A stretch of 64,000 bases of DNA from FLUQ01 sp031550605. Lineage in GTDB: Bacteria; Desulfobacterota; Desulfovibrionia; Desulfovibrionales; Desulfovibrionaceae. A program made the translations under genes and the position numbers. The stretch covers positions 1 to 64,000 of the forward strand of contig JAVBOK010000043.1 in the NCBI GenBank assembly GCA_031550605.1. The letters are read 5' to 3'. A model generated the notes under the pieces. It saw only the letters and a program-made list of their open reading frames with translations, ran no database searches and was not told the origin of the DNA. Below, one piece after another: positions 17,300 through 27,034 of this stretch (the stretch's first letter is position 1; each line of letters opens with the position of its first letter).

Positions 17300-19030
17300 A
17301 TGACAGTTTTTCCGCAGACCGCGCCCCCGGGCCACGGCGTCTTGCCGTCTCGCGCACGGCCCGCCGTACTGCGCTTCGCCGCGTGGTGCGGCATGCTGGC
17401 GACCCTTTCTTTCGCCGCCGCATGTTCCGGCCGTTCCGCGGCATCCCCGGCCTGGGATCTGGGGACTGAAGGGAAGAGCGTCTTTTATTATCTGATGCAG
17501 CAGGAAGCCGCGGCCACGGGCGATCTGGCGGCTTTCAAAAAATCCAGCGAAAAGCTTTTGACCCTTGATCCGGATGCCCGGGTTTTCGCCGACGCCGCGG
17601 AATTCGCCCTGCGCCGGCGCGAATGGGCGGAAGCCAGAAACATCGCCAGAAACGGTCTGGAAAAATATCCCGACGATCTGCAGTTGACCCTGGTCCTTGC
17701 CGACAGCTATATGCAGGAAGGCCGTGCCGATGACGCGCTGGACACCCTGACCCAGTTCGTCAAAAGCCATCCCGGCAAAACCGAACCGGTGCAGGAACTG
17801 GCCCGCCTGCTGCTGCTGTCCAAACGCCACGCCGAACTGGACCATCTGGTACGCGGCCTGCCCGCGGGGCGGGTGACCCCGTATCTGCGTTTTCTGCACG
17901 CCCGCTCGCTGCTTGACCGCAGTTTTCTGGAGCAGGCCGAAAGGGAACTGCGCACCGTGGTCCGGCAGGACCCGGACATGATGGACGCATGGACCAATCT
18001 GGGCATGTGCCTGCAACTGCGCGGCAAAAACGCGGAAGCCGCACGCCTGTACGGTCAGGCTCTGGAACGCGATCCGGAAAATTTGTCTCTCTGGCTGCGG
18101 CTGGTGGATATGCATGTACGGAGCAAACGGCCCGACCTGGCACTGCAGGCCCTGGAGGACGCCCCCTCTTCCGTGCCGTTGCAGACGGAAGCCGGGCTGC
18201 TGCTGCTGGAGGGAAAATACTACCCCGCCGCCCGCAAGGTGCTGACCCGGGTGAAAAACACGCCGGGCGCTCCGGACGAAGTGCATTTCTATCTCGCCGC
18301 CCTGGCCATGGAAAGCGCGCAGAACACCAACGAAGCCCTGCAGATGCTGGAACAGGTTCCGCCGGACAGCCGGTTGGCCGAGCGCGCCCTGCGCTGGCGG
18401 CTGCAACTTCTGGAAGAAGCCAACCGCCCCGACGAGGCCCTGATTCTGGCCCGCGACGCCGCCGCCGCGCACTCCGATGCCGCCGTGTACCAGATCATCT
18501 ATTCCCAGACGCTGACCAAGGCCGGCCGCAACGACCAGGCCGCTGAAATTCTGCGCGAAGCTTCGCGGAAATGGCCGGACAACGCCGGCCTGACCTACAA
18601 TCTGGCATATGCTCTGGACTCCGTCGGCAAAAAGGACGAGGCCTTCGACCTGATGGAATCGGTGATCGCCGTGGAACCGCGCAATGCCGGCGCGCTCAAC
18701 TATGTGGGGTACACCCTGGCGGAAGCCGGCCGCGATCTGGACCGGGCGCACGCCCTGTTGCAGCGCGCCGTGGCGGAAGCGCCGGACGATCCGCACATCG
18801 CCGATTCCCTGGCCTGGGTCCATTACCGGATGGGCAGTTACCAGGAAGCGTGGAAAGCCATACGCAAAAGCATCAGCCTGGGGGGCGACCACCCGGTGAT
18901 CTGGGAACATTACGGCGACATCGCCATGAAAATCGGCAACAAGGCGGAAGCCGGAAAAGGCTACCGCAACGCGCTGAAAGGCAAGCCGGACAATGCGGAC
19001 GCCATCCGCGAAAAGATGCGGAGCCTGTGA
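17300..19030 (+). CDS. TPR-repeat lipoprotein
   Basis: A 576-residue protein with a lipoprotein signal peptide (lipobox AAAC, Cys42) and then about 12-14 tetratricopeptide-like repeats, such as AWTNLGMCLQLRGKNAEAARLYGQ. It is probably a membrane-anchored scaffold outside the cytoplasm. The next gene encodes a LolB-like lipoprotein and overlaps by one base, so the two may act together at the outer membrane. No catalytic motif is seen. The weak ribosome-binding site leaves the exact start open. Confidence 0.85.
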   Translation: MTVFPQTAPPGHGVLPSRARPAVLRFAAWCGMLATLSFAAACSGRSAASPAWDLGTEGKSVFYYLMQQEAAATGDLAAFKKSSEKLLTLDPDARVFADAAEFALRRREWAEARNIARNGLEKYPDDLQLTLVLADSYMQEGRADDALDTLTQFVKSHPGKTEPVQELARLLLLSKRHAELDHLVRGLPAGRVTPYLRFLHARSLLDRSFLEQAERELRTVVRQDPDMMDAWTNLGMCLQLRGKNAEAARLYGQALERDPENLSLWLRLVDMHVRSKRPDLALQALEDAPSSVPLQTEAGLLLLEGKYYPAARKVLTRVKNTPGAPDEVHFYLAALAMESAQNTNEALQMLEQVPPDSRLAERALRWRLQLLEEANRPDEALILARDAAAAHSDAAVYQIIYSQTLTKAGRNDQAAEILREASRKWPDNAGLTYNLAYALDSVGKKDEAFDLMESVIAVEPRNAGALNYVGYTLAEAGRDLDRAHALLQRAVAEAPDDPHIADSLAWVHYRMGSYQEAWKAIRKSISLGGDHPVIWEHYGDIAMKIGNKAEAGKGYRNALKGKPDNADAIREKMRSL

Positions 19031-19878
19031 TGAAACACGGGGCCCTGCCGCTTTTTCTGTACGGCCTGCTGATCTGCGCAGGCTGCGCCCCGGCGGGCGT
19101 CAGGCCAGATCTGAACCCGGCCGACCCCGTCGCGGCTCAAAACGTCTGGACGCGCTTTGAAGCCGTTTCGCACAACGCCGAAACCCTCGCCGCCCCATTC
19201 AGGATCAACGCAACCCTGTACTACGCCGGCAAAGAAGACAGCCAGCGGGTGACCGTCTATTTCTGGGGCAACCAGGTTCACGGCGACGCCCGCGCCATCT
19301 GGCCCCTGCGCATGGACATCCTGATGGGACCGGGAAGCGTCATGGCCATGATCGCGGAAAACGGCAGCGATTTCACTGTGTATGTGCCGCGTGACGCCAC
19401 AGCCTATTATTATACCGGGGACGGCCCGGCCCTGCTCGCCTTCGGCGTGCCCGTTCCCTTTTCGCTGGCCGATCTTTCTCTGCTGCTGACCGGGCAGTAC
19501 CGCCGCCTTTTTCTGGACCGCGACGCCCTGGACGCCTCGTCTCCCGCTCCTCCGGCTTATGCGGGAAAAAACGGTTCCACCCTGTACGCCCTGGACGCCC
19601 GGAACGGACGCTCGCCGGGCCTGCTGGAGCTGTCCCCCGACGGTCTGCCTCTCAACTGGCGGGAAAGCGGAGGCAACGGCTGGACCCTCAGCCTTGAGTA
19701 TCGCGAAGACAGCACCAGAACCACGCCGCGCAAGGTGCAGATATCCCACCCCAAGGGCGGCGAGGCGACTCTGGTCGTGCGCGAGTTGGCCCGGGTGCGG
19801 CCCTTTGCCCCCGGACAGCTGGAACTGGCCCTGCCCCTCGATACGGCCTTTGCTCCCCTGCGTCCCCAGAACCGCTAA
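19030..19878 (+). CDS. LolB-like outer membrane lipoprotein
   Basis: A 282-residue lipoprotein (Cys19 after LLICAG) with a predicted beta-rich body like the LolA/LolB fold, for example RINATLYYAGKEDSQRVTVYFWG. LolB receives lipoproteins at the outer membrane; assignment here is by general pattern and context, not by a diagnostic motif, and a DUF4292-type protein is an alternative. The ATG overlaps the stop of the TPR gene (TGATG), indicating coupling. Confidence 0.65.
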   Translation: MKHGALPLFLYGLLICAGCAPAGVRPDLNPADPVAAQNVWTRFEAVSHNAETLAAPFRINATLYYAGKEDSQRVTVYFWGNQVHGDARAIWPLRMDILMGPGSVMAMIAENGSDFTVYVPRDATAYYYTGDGPALLAFGVPVPFSLADLSLLLTGQYRRLFLDRDALDASSPAPPAYAGKNGSTLYALDARNGRSPGLLELSPDGLPLNWRESGGNGWTLSLEYREDSTRTTPRKVQISHPKGGEATLVVRELARVRPFAPGQLELALPLDTAFAPLRPQNR

Positions 19879-19902
19879 CCGCCCATTTCCCGAGGTGCAA
19901 CC

Positions 19903-20346
19903 ATGACCGCGACAGCCCGGAAAACCGTATACGTCGCATCCGACCATGCCGGATTTTCGCTGAAAACAGCTTTGGCCGACACCTTGCGCGCCGAAGGCTG
20001 GACCGTGACCGACCTGGGCACCAATATCCGGGGCAGCTGCGATTATCCCGATTTCGCCCATGCGGCCTGCGAAGCCGTGCTGCGCCACAATACGCCCGGC
20101 ATCCTGATCTGCGGCACGGGCATCGGCATGTCCATGGCCGCCAACCGACATCCGGGCATCCGGGCGGCGCTGTGCACCCACGAATTTCACGCCCGCGCCG
20201 CGCGCGAGCACAACAACGCCAATATCCTCTGCCTGGGCGAACGCGTCACCGCGCCCGGCCTGGCCCAGGAATTGGCCCGCATCTTTCTGACCACGGAATT
20301 CGCCGGCGGCCGCCATGAACGCCGGGTGGAAAAGATTGAAGGATAA
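19903..20346 (+). CDS. rpiB: Ribose-5-phosphate isomerase B
   Basis: Interconverts ribose-5-phosphate and ribulose-5-phosphate in the pentose phosphate pathway. The 147 residues show VYVASDHAGFSLK at the N terminus, the phosphate-binding loop CGTGIGMSMAANR, and the AREHNNANILCLGER motif. It is 25 bases after the LolB-like gene and probably in the same transcript. Confidence 0.96.
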   Translation: MTATARKTVYVASDHAGFSLKTALADTLRAEGWTVTDLGTNIRGSCDYPDFAHAACEAVLRHNTPGILICGTGIGMSMAANRHPGIRAALCTHEFHARAAREHNNANILCLGERVTAPGLAQELARIFLTTEFAGGRHERRVEKIEG

Positions 20347-20360
20347 AGCGAGATAACGAA

Positions 20361-20520
20361 AATGGGGCTCCGCCTCATACCCCGCCAAGGGGCAATGCCC
20401 TTTGGAACCCGGTCGGGGTGGAATGTGCCGCACAACGGAAAATTTCCCCTGTTCGCGGGTCAAGGGGACCGTGCCCCTTGCAGGATTTCCAAAGAGGCAG
20501 AACCCCTTTGGCCGCCGGAG
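20361..20520. repeat. Intergenic GC-rich hairpin module
   Basis: The 200-base gap between rpiB and cysS carries repeated short inverted repeats of GGGG/CCCC type, such as CAAGGGGCAATGCCCTTTGG, and a second copy-like stretch CAAGGGGACCGTGCCCCTTG. Similar modules occur at 25075-25120, 59148-59167 and 63936-64000. It looks like a dispersed non-coding repeat, not a gene. Confidence 0.55.
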
Positions 20521-20546
20521 GCAATCAACACTCCCGAGGATCGATA

Positions 20547-22004
20547 ATGCAGCTGTACAACTCTCTGACGCGCAAAAAAGAAGAATTCGTTCCCGTCCGT
20601 CCCGGCAAGGTCAGCCTGTATTCCTGCGGCATCACCGCCTACGACCTCTGCCATATCGGGCACGCCCGCTCGGCCGTGGTTTTCGACGTGCTGGTGCGCT
20701 ACCTGCGCTCTCTGGGTCTGGATGTGACCTTCATCCGCAACTTCACCGACGTGGACGACAAGATCATCGCGCGGTCCGGGCAGGAAGGCCTTTCCAGCGA
20801 AGCCGTGGCGGGAAAATACATCGCCGCCTTCCATCAGGACATGGACGCCATCGGCGTGCAGCGGGCCACTGTGGAACCCAGGGCCACCGAACACATCGGT
20901 GAAATGATCCGCCTGATCGAAACGCTGATTGAAAAAAGCAAGGCCTATGCCACGAGTGACGGTAATGTGTATTTCCGGGTCCGTTCCTTTGCGGAATATG
21001 GCAAACTTTCCGGCCGCAGCGTGGACGAGTTGCGCAGCGGAGCGCGCATCGCCCCCGGCGAAAGCAAGGAAGATCCCCTTGATTTTGCCCTGTGGAAGAG
21101 TGCCAAACCAGGGGAACCCTTCTGGGAAAGCCCCTGGGGGAATGGCCGACCCGGCTGGCACATCGAATGCTCGGCCATGAGCGAAAAATACGCGCCTCTG
21201 CCGCTGGACATCCACGGCGGCGGACAGGATCTCATATTCCCCCACCACGAAAACGAAATCGCCCAGACGGAAGCCGCCGTGAACGGCCCTTTCTGCCGCT
21301 TCTGGGTACACAACGGCTTTGTGCAGGTCAATTCGGAAAAAATGTCCAAATCTCTGGGCAATTTCCGCACCATCCGGGACATTCTGGCCTCCTACCTGCC
21401 GGAAACCCTGCGTTTTTTCCTTGTGGCCCGCCATTACCACAGCCCCATCGATTTCACTTTCGACGCCATGGAAGAAACGGAAAAAAATTTGCGCCGCGTT
21501 TATGAAACTCTGGCCCTGGCCCGCGAAGAGCTGCAACGGGAAAAATGGACGGCATCCCCTCTGCCGGACGAATTCAGCGCGGAGTTTGAGGTTCTGGAAA
21601 AAGCCTGGCGTGAGGCCATGGACGACGATCTGAACACCGCGGCCGCCATCGGGCATCTCAACAACCTGGTGCGCCTGATCAACCGCCTGACTGAAGACAA
21701 AAACGCCCGCAAAACAGATGGAGCACGCGGCCTGTACACCCGTTTTCTGGATCTGATGGCCACCTGGGGCGGCATTCTGGGACTGTTCGGCAAAGATGCG
21801 GCACTCTTTCTGCACGACCTGAAGATGTGCCGGGCGAAACGGATCAACCTGGACATCGCCCGCGTCGAAAAATTGCTGGAAGAACGCCGGCAGGCCCGGC
21901 AGGAAAAAGAGTACGCCCGGTCCGACGCCCTGCGCGACGAACTGGCATCTCTTGGCGTGACCGTACGCGACAGCGCGCAAGGAGCTCTATGGGATATAGC
22001 ATAG
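20547..22004 (+). CDS. cysS: Cysteinyl-tRNA synthetase
   Basis: Charges tRNA-Cys. The 485 residues begin MQLYNSLTRKKEEF and contain the zinc-binding CGITAYDLCHIGHA region with the HIGH signature, FIRNFTDVDDKII, and KMSKSLGN for the KMSKS loop. The ATG at 20547 has GAGGA upstream; the longer open frame before it is repeat DNA. The last 16 bases overlap the start of the M48 protease gene. Confidence 0.97.
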   Translation: MQLYNSLTRKKEEFVPVRPGKVSLYSCGITAYDLCHIGHARSAVVFDVLVRYLRSLGLDVTFIRNFTDVDDKIIARSGQEGLSSEAVAGKYIAAFHQDMDAIGVQRATVEPRATEHIGEMIRLIETLIEKSKAYATSDGNVYFRVRSFAEYGKLSGRSVDELRSGARIAPGESKEDPLDFALWKSAKPGEPFWESPWGNGRPGWHIECSAMSEKYAPLPLDIHGGGQDLIFPHHENEIAQTEAAVNGPFCRFWVHNGFVQVNSEKMSKSLGNFRTIRDILASYLPETLRFFLVARHYHSPIDFTFDAMEETEKNLRRVYETLALAREELQREKWTASPLPDEFSAEFEVLEKAWREAMDDDLNTAAAIGHLNNLVRLINRLTEDKNARKTDGARGLYTRFLDLMATWGGILGLFGKDAALFLHDLKMCRAKRINLDIARVEKLLEERRQARQEKEYARSDALRDELASLGVTVRDSAQGALWDIA

Positions 22005-23410
22005 CCGCGCGCCGCCTGCCGGCCCTTTTCATGCTGCTTCTGATGCTGTCGGCGGCGCTGTTTCCGCGCCCGGCAGCGGCCTGGGGCGAGTTCACGATCA
22101 AGGATGAGGCGGAACTGGGCAAAAAAATCCGCATTTCCATCCGGTCCAGCTTTCCTATTGTGGATGACCCGGAAATCGTGGCGTACGTCACCAAGGTGGT
22201 CAACCGGCTGATGGCGAAAATTCCGCCCCAGCCCTTTCCCTTTTCAGTCAACGTGGTCCACCACAATGCCATCAACGCCTTTGCCGCGCCCGGCGGCAAT
22301 CTTTTCGTGTTCACCGGCCTGATTCTGGCCATGGACCATGAATCGGAACTGGCCGGTGTGCTCAGCCACGAAATAGCCCACGCCACCCAGCGCCATATCG
22401 CGGGCCGTATCGCCCAGATGCAGAAGATCACTCTGCTCAGCCTGGCCGGGGCGCTTCTGGGCGCTTTTGTCGGCGGGAACGCCGGGCAGGGCCTGGCCAT
22501 CGGCGCGCTGGCAGCCGGACAGGCCAGCCAGCTCAGCTACAGCCGGGCCGATGAAACCGACGCCGACCAGGTCGGCATGAGCTATCTGATCGCCGCCGGC
22601 TATCCGCCGGAAGGCATGGTGGGGTCTTTCGAGAAAATCCGGCGCAAGCAGTGGCTGCTGGGGACAAATATTCCCACGTATCTTTCCACGCACCCGGACG
22701 TGCTGGACCGCATCAACATCCTTTCCGCCCGCATCAGGACCATGCCCGCCGCCATCCGTAACCGAAAGGACGATGACGCGGATTTTCTGCGCATCCAGAC
22801 CCTGATCCGTTCACGGTACAGCGACGTGGATCAGGCCCTTGCCGTTTTCAACGAGCAGGAAAAGGCCCAAGGGTCTGTCCGCTGCCTGGCGTTGATGGGC
22901 AAAGGCATCATTTACAGCCGCAGAAACAGCGTGCCCGAAGCGCGGGATCTCTTCGCCAAAGCCCTTTCCTGCAACCCCCGGGAAGAGCTGATCGTGCGCG
23001 AAGCCGGTATTTTCCATTATATGAAAGGATCGAAAAACGAAGCGTCCTCATTGCTCAATCGCGCCGTCGGCATGAACGCCAAGGACTCCATGGCCCTGTT
23101 TTTCTACGCCCGGCTGCTGGATGACGCCGGCAAAAACCGGGAGGCGCAGGAATATTTCCGCGACATTCTGCTTCGATTGCCGGAAGACGCCGAGGTGCAT
23201 TATTTTTACGCCCAGTCCCTGGGGCAGACCAAGCAGCTGTTCCGGGCATACCTGCACATGGCTTACAGTTCCATGTACCTCAATGACCGCAAAAAAACGG
23301 AACAGAACCTGCAGCGGGCCAAAAACGCCGCCAAAACGCCGGAAGAGACCGAAGCCTTGCGCCGCTTTGAAACGATTTTGAAAGAACGCAAGGAAATCTT
23401 CGGCAGATAG
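21989..23410 (+). CDS. Exported M48 metalloprotease with TPR repeats (BepA/YfgC-like)
   Basis: A 473-residue protein with an N-terminal signal sequence (residues 1-31, ending PAAA) and an M48 peptidase domain with the zinc motif HEIAH (residues 127-131) and the third ligand in DETDADQVG. A C-terminal half of tetratricopeptide-like repeats follows. This is the layout of BepA, a periplasmic protease and chaperone for outer-membrane protein assembly; that role is inferred. AAGGAG lies five bases before the ATG, within the end of cysS. Confidence 0.9.
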   Translation: MGYSIAARRLPALFMLLLMLSAALFPRPAAAWGEFTIKDEAELGKKIRISIRSSFPIVDDPEIVAYVTKVVNRLMAKIPPQPFPFSVNVVHHNAINAFAAPGGNLFVFTGLILAMDHESELAGVLSHEIAHATQRHIAGRIAQMQKITLLSLAGALLGAFVGGNAGQGLAIGALAAGQASQLSYSRADETDADQVGMSYLIAAGYPPEGMVGSFEKIRRKQWLLGTNIPTYLSTHPDVLDRINILSARIRTMPAAIRNRKDDDADFLRIQTLIRSRYSDVDQALAVFNEQEKAQGSVRCLALMGKGIIYSRRNSVPEARDLFAKALSCNPREELIVREAGIFHYMKGSKNEASSLLNRAVGMNAKDSMALFFYARLLDDAGKNREAQEYFRDILLRLPEDAEVHYFYAQSLGQTKQLFRAYLHMAYSSMYLNDRKKTEQNLQRAKNAAKTPEETEALRRFETILKERKEIFGR

Positions 23411-23455
23411 CAGTCAACGCTTGCCTCCCGCCGCGCTCGCTGATATGTGAATCCG

Positions 23456-23469
23456 ACCGTTATAACGGT
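23456..23469. promoter_or_regulatory. Palindrome before the S1-domain gene
   Basis: ACCGTTATAACGGT is a perfect 14-base palindrome 24 bases before the start codon of the S1-domain gene. It could be an operator or part of the leader. No matching -35 was found. Confidence 0.3.
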
Positions 23470-23492
23470 TGTTGCTGTTCAAGGAGCAGACT

Positions 23493-25070
23493 ATGCCGGA
23501 AAATACCTCGCCCCTATCCCAACAGGACTCTTCCCAGGCGGAGCTGACCGCCGGGCATGCCGCCCCGGCGGATGCGCCCGCAGCGCCCGCCACCGCGCCG
23601 GAAACGGTTGCTCCCGACACGACGGAAACGGAAAACTTTGCCGAACTGTTCGCGGCCCAAAGCGCGCCCGGTTCCCACCTTGCCCCCGGCCAGCGGGTGA
23701 CGGTGACGGTGGTCGCGGTGACGACCGACACGGTCTTTGTCAGCACCGGCAGCAAAGTGGACGGCATAGTCGAGCGGTCCGAACTGGAAGAAAACGGCAC
23801 CCCCCCCTGCCAGGTGGGCGATCAGCTGGATCTGTATGTGGTGACGGTCTCTCCGCAGGAAGTGCGCCTGTCGAAAATGATGCGCGGGGCCGGCGGCCTG
23901 ACCGCCCTGGAAGAGGCCCGCGACGCCCACCTGCCCGTCGAAGGCAAGGTTCAGGCCACGGTCAAGGGCGGATTCGCCGTGGAAGTCATGAAACGCAGGG
24001 CCTTCTGTCCCCTGGGCCAAATGGACCTGCGTCCGGTTGACGATCCCGACTCGTTTATCGGCAAGATTTTTCCCTTCCGCATTACCAAGCTGGAAAAAAA
24101 CGGCCGCAACATCGTGCTGTCCCGCCGGGTGCTGCTTGAAGCGGAACAGAGCGAAAACCGCGAGGCCTTTCTCTCTTCCGTGTCCGCGGGCGACACGCTG
24201 GAAGGTTCCGTGGTCCGTCTGGCGCCCTTTGGCGCTTTCGTTGAACTTTCCCCCGGCGTGGAAGGGCTGATCCATCTGTCCGAACTATCCTGGGCCCGCG
24301 TGGGCCAGGCCGACGAAGCAGTCAACGTGGGCGACCGCATCCGGGTAAAAATCCTGGATATCGCCACGTCCGACAAAGGGCCGCGCATATCGTTGTCCGC
24401 CCGCCAGGCGACGGACGATCCGTGGAAAACCATCGGCGACCGTTTGACCGACGGCCAGATCGTCACCGGCAAGGTCGTTCGCAATGCGGCTTTCGGCTCT
24501 TTTGTCGAAGTGCTGCCCGGCATCGACGGCCTGATCCATATTTCCGAACTGTCCTATGAAAAACACGTGCGCAAACCCGACGAAATCCTCACTGTCGGCG
24601 AAACTGTCACCGTGAAAGTCAAAGGTCTGGATCTGGACAAAAAGCGCCTGTCCTTGAGCCTGCGTGACGTGGGCGGCGACCCGTGGAACGGCGTGGATCA
24701 GGATTTTCCCATTGGCCAGGAAGTCACCGGCACAGTGGAAAAACGCGCGCAATTCGGCGTGTTCATCACCTTGCGCCCCGGCGTCACGGGCCTTTTGCCC
24801 GCGTCCGCCCTGTCCGCTTCCCGCAACAAGGCCGGCCTGGACAAGGCCAGAATCGGCGATGCCGTGCAAATCGTCGTCCGCGAAGTAGACATGACGGGCC
24901 GCAAGGTCACCCTGGGCCTGCCCGACGGCGGTGAAGTCCCCGGCACGGGCCCCCTGTCCCGCAGCGAGGAAAAGGACTGGAAAAAGCACGCCCCAAAACC
25001 GGCCGGCCCCGCCACTTTCGGCGGTACCCTGGGTTTGGCCATGCAGGCCGCGCTGCAGAAGAAAAAATAA
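23493..25070 (+). CDS. Protein with five S1 RNA-binding domains
   Basis: A 525-residue protein. After an Ala/Pro-rich N-terminal tail come about five S1 (OB-fold) repeats, at roughly residues 60-125, 135-205, 220-290, 305-375 and 390-460. The clearest repeats share GAFVELSPGVEGLIHLSELS and GSFVEVLPGIDGLIHISELS. It resembles ribosomal protein S1 in repeat build-up but is probably an S1-like paralogue; an RNA-binding role in translation is inferred. AAGGAG lies six bases before the ATG at 23493. A hairpin terminator follows. Confidence 0.85.
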   Translation: MPENTSPLSQQDSSQAELTAGHAAPADAPAAPATAPETVAPDTTETENFAELFAAQSAPGSHLAPGQRVTVTVVAVTTDTVFVSTGSKVDGIVERSELEENGTPPCQVGDQLDLYVVTVSPQEVRLSKMMRGAGGLTALEEARDAHLPVEGKVQATVKGGFAVEVMKRRAFCPLGQMDLRPVDDPDSFIGKIFPFRITKLEKNGRNIVLSRRVLLEAEQSENREAFLSSVSAGDTLEGSVVRLAPFGAFVELSPGVEGLIHLSELSWARVGQADEAVNVGDRIRVKILDIATSDKGPRISLSARQATDDPWKTIGDRLTDGQIVTGKVVRNAAFGSFVEVLPGIDGLIHISELSYEKHVRKPDEILTVGETVTVKVKGLDLDKKRLSLSLRDVGGDPWNGVDQDFPIGQEVTGTVEKRAQFGVFITLRPGVTGLLPASALSASRNKAGLDKARIGDAVQIVVREVDMTGRKVTLGLPDGGEVPGTGPLSRSEEKDWKKHAPKPAGPATFGGTLGLAMQAALQKKK

Positions 25071-25074
25071 GACG

Positions 25075-25120
25075 CGGGGGACGGCCTCCCCCATGCCCTG
25101 CCCAAGGGACGTCCCTTGGC
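25075..25120. repeat. Intergenic hairpin module
   Basis: Two adjacent inverted repeats, GGGGGA...TCCCCC and the perfect 18-base palindrome CCAAGGGACGTCCCTTGG (25102-25119), follow the S1-domain gene. They match the layout of the module at 20361-20520. Confidence 0.5.
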
Positions 25121-25130
25121 GCCCTTTTGC

Positions 25131-25165
25131 GAAAGAGCTTTTCCGTACCATGGAAAGGCTCTTTC
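25131..25165 (+). terminator. Hairpin terminator after the S1-domain gene
   Basis: A 14-bp stem with one T/G position (25131-25144 with 25152-25165) and a seven-base loop is followed by only a short T-rich stretch (ACTTTA). The rest of the 340-base gap up to 25410 shows no gene, RNA or clear promoter. Confidence 0.55.
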
Positions 25166-25410
25166 ACTTTACCGGCCCTGCTTCCATGCCTTTGCTTTCT
25201 GAATGCAGAACGCTGAAACGCCGCTCACCGGAAACATCGGGGCCGGCGCCCTTTCATTCCAGACGATATCCGGCCGGAAGGTGCCGCAACCAGGCTTTCG
25301 CTTCCCGCGTTCTTTTCCATCCCCCGCCTATCTTTATGCTTGCCCGGCAGCCTCCGCTCGGGCAAAATTGCCGCGATTGGGCACAGCGTCCGAACATCTG
25401 GAGCGGAACA

Positions 25411-26925
25411 ATGAGCATGGCCAAGGATGACAGCAAAAAGCCGGACGCATCCGCGTTCGATTTTTTCAACATGGGCAAGACCAACAGGGCGGCCCTGGCG
25501 CTGGCCTCCCGCGGAAAGATTCTGGCGGAGTACGACAAACTGCACAAACTTTGCCTGAACCTGGAAACGATTATCGAGAATTCCCAGGACAGCATTTTCG
25601 TCACCGAGGGTGAAGGGTATATCGTCAAAGTCAACAAGGCCTATGAAAAACTCAGCGGCGAAAAACGCGGGGATCTTCTGGGCCTGCACATGCGGGATAT
25701 GGAAAACACCAAGGTTTCCACATCCTGCACGTTGCGGGCGCTGGAAAAACGCAAACAGGTCACCATCGAACAGACCATCTTCAAAACGAACCGCACCACC
25801 CACGTGACCACCACGCCCATTTTCGACGCCACCGGCAACATCGTCATGGCCATCACCAACAACCGGGACCTCAAGGAAATCGCCACCCTGAAGGAACGCC
25901 TCGCCGACACGGAAGAACGGGCCAACCGCTACAAACATCAGATAGACGCCCTGCAGTCGCAGAACGGCAACGGCGGTACGCTCGTGGCCGCGGATGCAAA
26001 AATGCTCGATACGCTGCACAAGGCGGACAAGATAGCCAAAGTGGACGCCACGGTGCTTATCCTGGGCGAAACCGGGGCGGGCAAAGAGCAGTTGGTCAAA
26101 TACATCCATCAGGCCAGCAACCGCCGCGATGAGAGCCTGATCAAAATCAACTGCGGCGCCCTGTCCGCGACCTTGATCGAAAGCGAGTTGTTCGGTTACG
26201 AAAAAGGCTCGTTCACCGGGGCAAACGTTTCGGGCAAAGCGGGATTTTTTGAAGCCGCCGACAACGGCATTCTTTTTTTCGACGAAATCGGCGAAATGCC
26301 CATGGAAATGCAGGTCAAACTGCTCCGGGTCCTGCAGGAAGGGGAGTTCTTCCGCATCGGCGGCACCAGACCCATCAGGACCAACGTACGCATTCTTTCC
26401 GCCACGAACAGGAACCTGCAGGAAATGGTGCAGCAGGGCCTGTTCCGCTCGGACCTCTATTACCGCCTCAACGTCACCTCCATCACCGTGCCCCCGCTAC
26501 GGGAACGCATTTACGACATCATCCCCCTGGCCACCAGGTTTCTGGATGAATTCAACAAAAAATACGGCATGAACAAGACCATTTCCGTCACGGCGTACCA
26601 GGCCCTGCAAAGCTACAACTGGCCGGGCAACGTGCGCGAGCTGCGGAACGTCATTGAGCAGGCCCTGATCATGTGCGAGGGCGACACCGTCATGCATGAC
26701 GAACTGCCTTTCGCGCCCACGGGAAAATTCGAAATTCTGCACCTGGACGACACCGTCAACCTTGACGCCATCCTGGCCAGGCTGGAATCATCTTATATCC
26801 TGCGTGCGTATGAAAAGCACAAAAACGTCAGGGCCGCGGCCAAATCCCTGGGAATGAAGACCACACGCTATGTGCGGAAAAAGAGCCAGTATGCCAAACC
26901 GGCGGGCGGCGCAAAACGCCCGTGA
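25411..26925 (+). CDS. PAS-AAA+ sigma-54-dependent transcriptional activator
   Basis: Enhancer-binding protein, 504 residues. A PAS domain (about residues 50-160, from IIENSQDSIFVTEGEGYIVK) and a short coiled coil precede the AAA+ domain. The AAA+ domain has Walker A GETGAGKE, the sigma-54 contact loop GSFTGA (variant of GAFTGA), Walker B ILFFDEIGE and the arginine finger region LFRSDLYYRLN. A Fis-type helix-turn-helix (KNVRAAAKSLGMKTTRYV) ends the protein. There is no receiver domain, so it probably responds to a small molecule through PAS. It converges on the fatty-acid cluster and is the likely activator of the -24/-12 promoter at 32085-32100. Start ATG 25411 or 25417; the ribosome-binding site is weak. 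Confidence 0.92.
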   Translation: MSMAKDDSKKPDASAFDFFNMGKTNRAALALASRGKILAEYDKLHKLCLNLETIIENSQDSIFVTEGEGYIVKVNKAYEKLSGEKRGDLLGLHMRDMENTKVSTSCTLRALEKRKQVTIEQTIFKTNRTTHVTTTPIFDATGNIVMAITNNRDLKEIATLKERLADTEERANRYKHQIDALQSQNGNGGTLVAADAKMLDTLHKADKIAKVDATVLILGETGAGKEQLVKYIHQASNRRDESLIKINCGALSATLIESELFGYEKGSFTGANVSGKAGFFEAADNGILFFDEIGEMPMEMQVKLLRVLQEGEFFRIGGTRPIRTNVRILSATNRNLQEMVQQGLFRSDLYYRLNVTSITVPPLRERIYDIIPLATRFLDEFNKKYGMNKTISVTAYQALQSYNWPGNVRELRNVIEQALIMCEGDTVMHDELPFAPTGKFEILHLDDTVNLDAILARLESSYILRAYEKHKNVRAAAKSLGMKTTRYVRKKSQYAKPAGGAKRP

Positions 26926-26970
26926 GCGGCAAGATCCTTTGGGATCACGCCGCCCGGACCCTTCACGACA

Positions 26971-27005
26971 GGAGCCCGCCGTTCCTTCACAGGATGGCGG
27001 GCTCC
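26971..27005. terminator. Hairpin between convergent regulator and transporter genes
   Basis: A perfect 10-bp stem GGAGCCCGCC/GGCGGGCTCC (26971-26980 with 26996-27005) lies between two convergent genes. There is no clear T-run, so termination strength is uncertain. Confidence 0.55.
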
Positions 27006-27034
27006 ATGCTCTCCGCGTGGAATAAGGCGGTTTC

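Noticed and set aside
15808..17394. Minus-strand 528-residue open frame opposite rpoH
   Set aside because: It covers rpoH and the metH start region; rpoH has intact sigma-factor motifs.
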